Source of the DNA: Clostridia bacterium
Lineage (GTDB): Bacteria; Bacillota; Clostridia; Oscillospirales; CAG-272
DNA length: 6,658 nt
Assembly: GCA_017420845.1 (NCBI GenBank)
Contig: JAFQOC010000375.1
Coordinates: forward strand, 1 to 6,658
Direction: 5' to 3'
Below are positions 4,889-6,658 of the stretch, in pieces (position 1 is the stretch's first letter; every line of letters begins with the position of its first letter). The notes under the pieces were generated by a model that was not told the origin of the DNA, made no database searches, and was given only the letters and a program-made list of their open reading frames with translations. The translations under genes and the position numbers were made by a program.

Positions 4889-6658
4889 TCAGACCTTCAT
4901 CTTCCCCGACCACTCCAGGAGCTTGATGAACAGGCCACCGATGACGGTGCGGTTCTGGAAGTGGATGTGATCGGCGCCGATGGTGTCGTACCAGTCGGTC
5001 ATGGGGACGCGGTGGCGGGTGAAGTGGTAGGAGGTCCACAGGGGGGCGATATACCGCTCAAAGTCGGCATCGCTCTGCAGGAGGGTGGCGGTCCAGACCA
5101 ACCAGTCCGACTTGGTGTAGTCGGCGCGGTTGTCCAGGGGCATACCGTAGGGCTTGAAGCGGGTGAAGTTGGTCTGTACCTCGCTCTCCAGCACCTCGGC
5201 GGGGAAGATATTCGTGCCGAAGAGCTTATCCCACACGGCGTTGTACTTCATGGAGTAGGTGCCGGGGCGGTCGAAGGCCAGGCGGTAGGAGCCGTCCCCG
5301 TTGGCGGCGCGGTCGGCCCAGGATGCCGCCATGCGGCGGGCCTCGGCCATGTAGTGCTCGTACTCGGCCTCGCCTCCCTTCATGCGGTGGAGGAGACCGA
5401 AGCAAGCCACACCCATGATGGCCTTGATGGAGAGGTTACAGTTGTGGGCGAGGTGACCCGCGAAATCGTCGGTGCAGAGCTGGTTCTCGGGGTCCTCACC
5501 GTACTGCAGGAGGTACTTGACCCAGTCGGACAGGGTGTCCCAGTGGGCCTCGGCGAAGGAAATATCCTTTTCGGCGATGGCGGCGGTGGTGACCATCACC
5601 AGCATATTGCCGCACTCCTCCACGGGCATCTGCATATGGAGGGCGTTGTTGCCGTAGACCTGGCCGTTGACCAGGGGGTATCGGCCGCAGTCGTGGGGGG
5701 CGAAGTCAAAGGGCCAGGCCTCGCTCTCGGCGTACTTGAAGATGGGGCGGGCCATGCCCTTGACCAGCTCGGGATTGTAGAGCAGGAACAGGGGGATGGA
5801 GGGGTAGGAGACGTCCACCGTGGCGGCACAGCCGTTGGAGAAGCACTCCTTAGAGATGAACAGAATTTTGCCCTCGGTATCCACCACGCACTTGTGGGCG
5901 GAGATGGCCTGGCGGTAGGCCAGAGACAGCATTTCGGCGTACTGCACACCGCCCGCGCGGGTGGCGTCGCAGTAGAGCTTGTCTGAGAAGGCGTCACAGC
6001 GGGCTATGATAGAATCGTATTCGTTGTACGCGGCTTCAATGGCGGACTCGATGGTCTCCCCGTTTTGGTTCCAGACCGAGGAAAGGGTCTCGTCGAAATA
6101 CTGGATGGAGGCGCGGCAATCGTCGTAGGCCAGCAGGAGCAGGGAAGTACCATTCGCGGTCACGGGGACGGTGCCCATGATGTAGGCCATTTTGTCCTGC
6201 TCGCAGACGAAGTGGTGGACCTCGCCCTTGGGAGCGGTGAGGTAGAGGTAGCCCCACTCGATGCGGAGGTCGTCTCCCGAGCGGTTCAGGGGGGTCTGGT
6301 TGGTCTTGCCCATCCTGACGGTAGGCATACCGGCTACGGAAAGGATCTCTCTTTCGGTGGTATCGTCCCCCTTCTTGTTCATGACGAACTCCTCGGAGGC
6401 CAGGACCGAGGCGGTGACGGTGTGGTCCTTGCCGTCCACCGACTTGTAGGACAGGGCGATATAGCCCACGGGGCGGGTCATGAGGGTAAGATCGTCGGGG
6501 AGGAGGGGGGTGGTGAAGCGAACGGTCAGGTCGATACTACCGTCGGTGAATACGTAGGTGGTGGTCAGGGCGGTGACGTCCACCGAGACCTGCTCCATCT
6601 TGGGGCGGCCCTCGCAGACGCCCATGAAGAGCTTTTCCTCGCCGTCCACCGAGCAGAT
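4889..6658 (-). CDS. DUF5127/DUF4965/DUF1793 protein (glutaminase A-like), 5'-truncated by the window
   Basis: The frame runs off the right edge, leaving 589 residues; the true start and any signal peptide are outside. Numbered from the GTG codon at 6649 (internal): residues about 1-220 are strand-rich and fit DUF5127. Residues about 225-395 fit DUF4965, with FISKECFSNGCAATVDVSYP (264-283), LLYNPEL, WPFDFAPHDCGRYPLVNGQ (312-330) and MPVEECGNML (341-350). Residues about 405-585 fit DUF1793, with PLDNRADYTKSDWLVWTA (504-521), TDWYDT and TVIGGLFIKLLEW near the end. This order is that of Aspergillus glutaminase A (GtaA), and the C-terminal half should fold as an alpha/alpha barrel like glycoside hydrolases of the six-hairpin type. 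Bacterial members mostly lack a proven substrate, so amidase or glycosidase roles both remain possible. It is followed by its own terminator and shows no link to the neighbouring operon. Codon use looks normal and the frame is intact. Confidence 0.85.
   Translation of the reverse strand: MCSVDGEEKLFMGVCEGRPKMEQVSVDVTALTTTYVFTDGSIDLTVRFTTPLLPDDLTLMTRPVGYIALSYKSVDGKDHTVTASVLASEEFVMNKKGDDTTEREILSVAGMPTVRMGKTNQTPLNRSGDDLRIEWGYLYLTAPKGEVHHFVCEQDKMAYIMGTVPVTANGTSLLLLAYDDCRASIQYFDETLSSVWNQNGETIESAIEAAYNEYDSIIARCDAFSDKLYCDATRAGGVQYAEMLSLAYRQAISAHKCVVDTEGKILFISKECFSNGCAATVDVSYPSIPLFLLYNPELVKGMARPIFKYAESEAWPFDFAPHDCGRYPLVNGQVYGNNALHMQMPVEECGNMLVMVTTAAIAEKDISFAEAHWDTLSDWVKYLLQYGEDPENQLCTDDFAGHLAHNCNLSIKAIMGVACFGLLHRMKGGEAEYEHYMAEARRMAASWADRAANGDGSYRLAFDRPGTYSMKYNAVWDKLFGTNIFPAEVLESEVQTNFTRFKPYGMPLDNRADYTKSDWLVWTATLLQSDADFERYIAPLWTSYHFTRHRVPMTDWYDTIGADHIHFQNRTVIGGLFIKLLEWSGKMKV

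Noticed and set aside
4731..4970. Short plus-strand frame (79 codons) with GGAGG 7 nt before its ATG and two CxxC motifs like a small zinc protein
   Set aside because: No promoter was found on that strand, and its second half runs through the terminator stem and antisense into the DUF4965 gene. The Cys codons partly reflect the local TTGCG/TGCC repeats. It might merit a look if transcripts are seen.
4961..5986. Long plus-strand open frame opposite the DUF4965 gene
   Set aside because: Gly/Val/Ala-rich repetitive product typical of an antisense frame in a GC-rich gene; no motif and no ribosome binding site.

Overview
The window looks like chromosomal DNA from an anaerobic, probably gut-dwelling member of the Bacillota (class Clostridia, Oscillospirales or Christensenellales type). 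The reasons are strong AAGGAGG ribosome binding sites, GC-rich coding regions with AT-rich gaps, a reductase of the clostridial 2-enoate reductase type, and a DUF4965-family protein of a kind common in gut Firmicutes. This placement is inference from gene content; no rRNA or other marker is present.

Layout. (1) Bases 3-1793 (+): a 2-enoate reductase / old yellow enzyme-type flavo-iron-sulfur protein, cut off at its N-terminus by the window edge. (2) Bases 1794-1973: a 180-bp gap filled by an array of perfect hairpins joined by the constant heptamer GTGAAAT, then a separate hairpin with a GTAA loop, then a ribosome binding site. (3) Bases 1974-3248 and 3250-3693 (+): the large and small subunits of an aconitase X (AcnX) hydro-lyase, 1 bp apart, closed by a strong terminator at 3715-3753. 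(4) Bases 3772-4644 (-): an XRE-type regulator with a probable second, winged-helix domain, read from a clear promoter at 4680-4708 and convergent with the AcnX operon. (5) Bases 4645-4888: an intergenic stretch with that promoter and the terminator of the next gene. (6) Bases 4889-6658 (-): a large DUF5127/DUF4965/DUF1793 (glutaminase A-like) protein, cut off at its N-terminus by the right window edge.

How the genes may work together. AcnX enzymes dehydrate hydroxy-carboxylic acids, and one characterised type makes a 2-enoate (anhydromevalonate 5-phosphate). The upstream gene looks like a reductase of 2-enoates. The three plus-strand genes therefore suggest a two-step module, hydroxy acid to enoate to saturated acid, whose substrate cannot be read from the sequence. 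The XRE regulator and the DUF4965 protein are each separately transcribed and have no evident biochemical link to that module.

The best candidate for something undescribed is the GTGAAAT-linked hairpin array between the reductase and AcnX. Second is the pairing of a divergent AcnX with a 2-enoate reductase-like enzyme.
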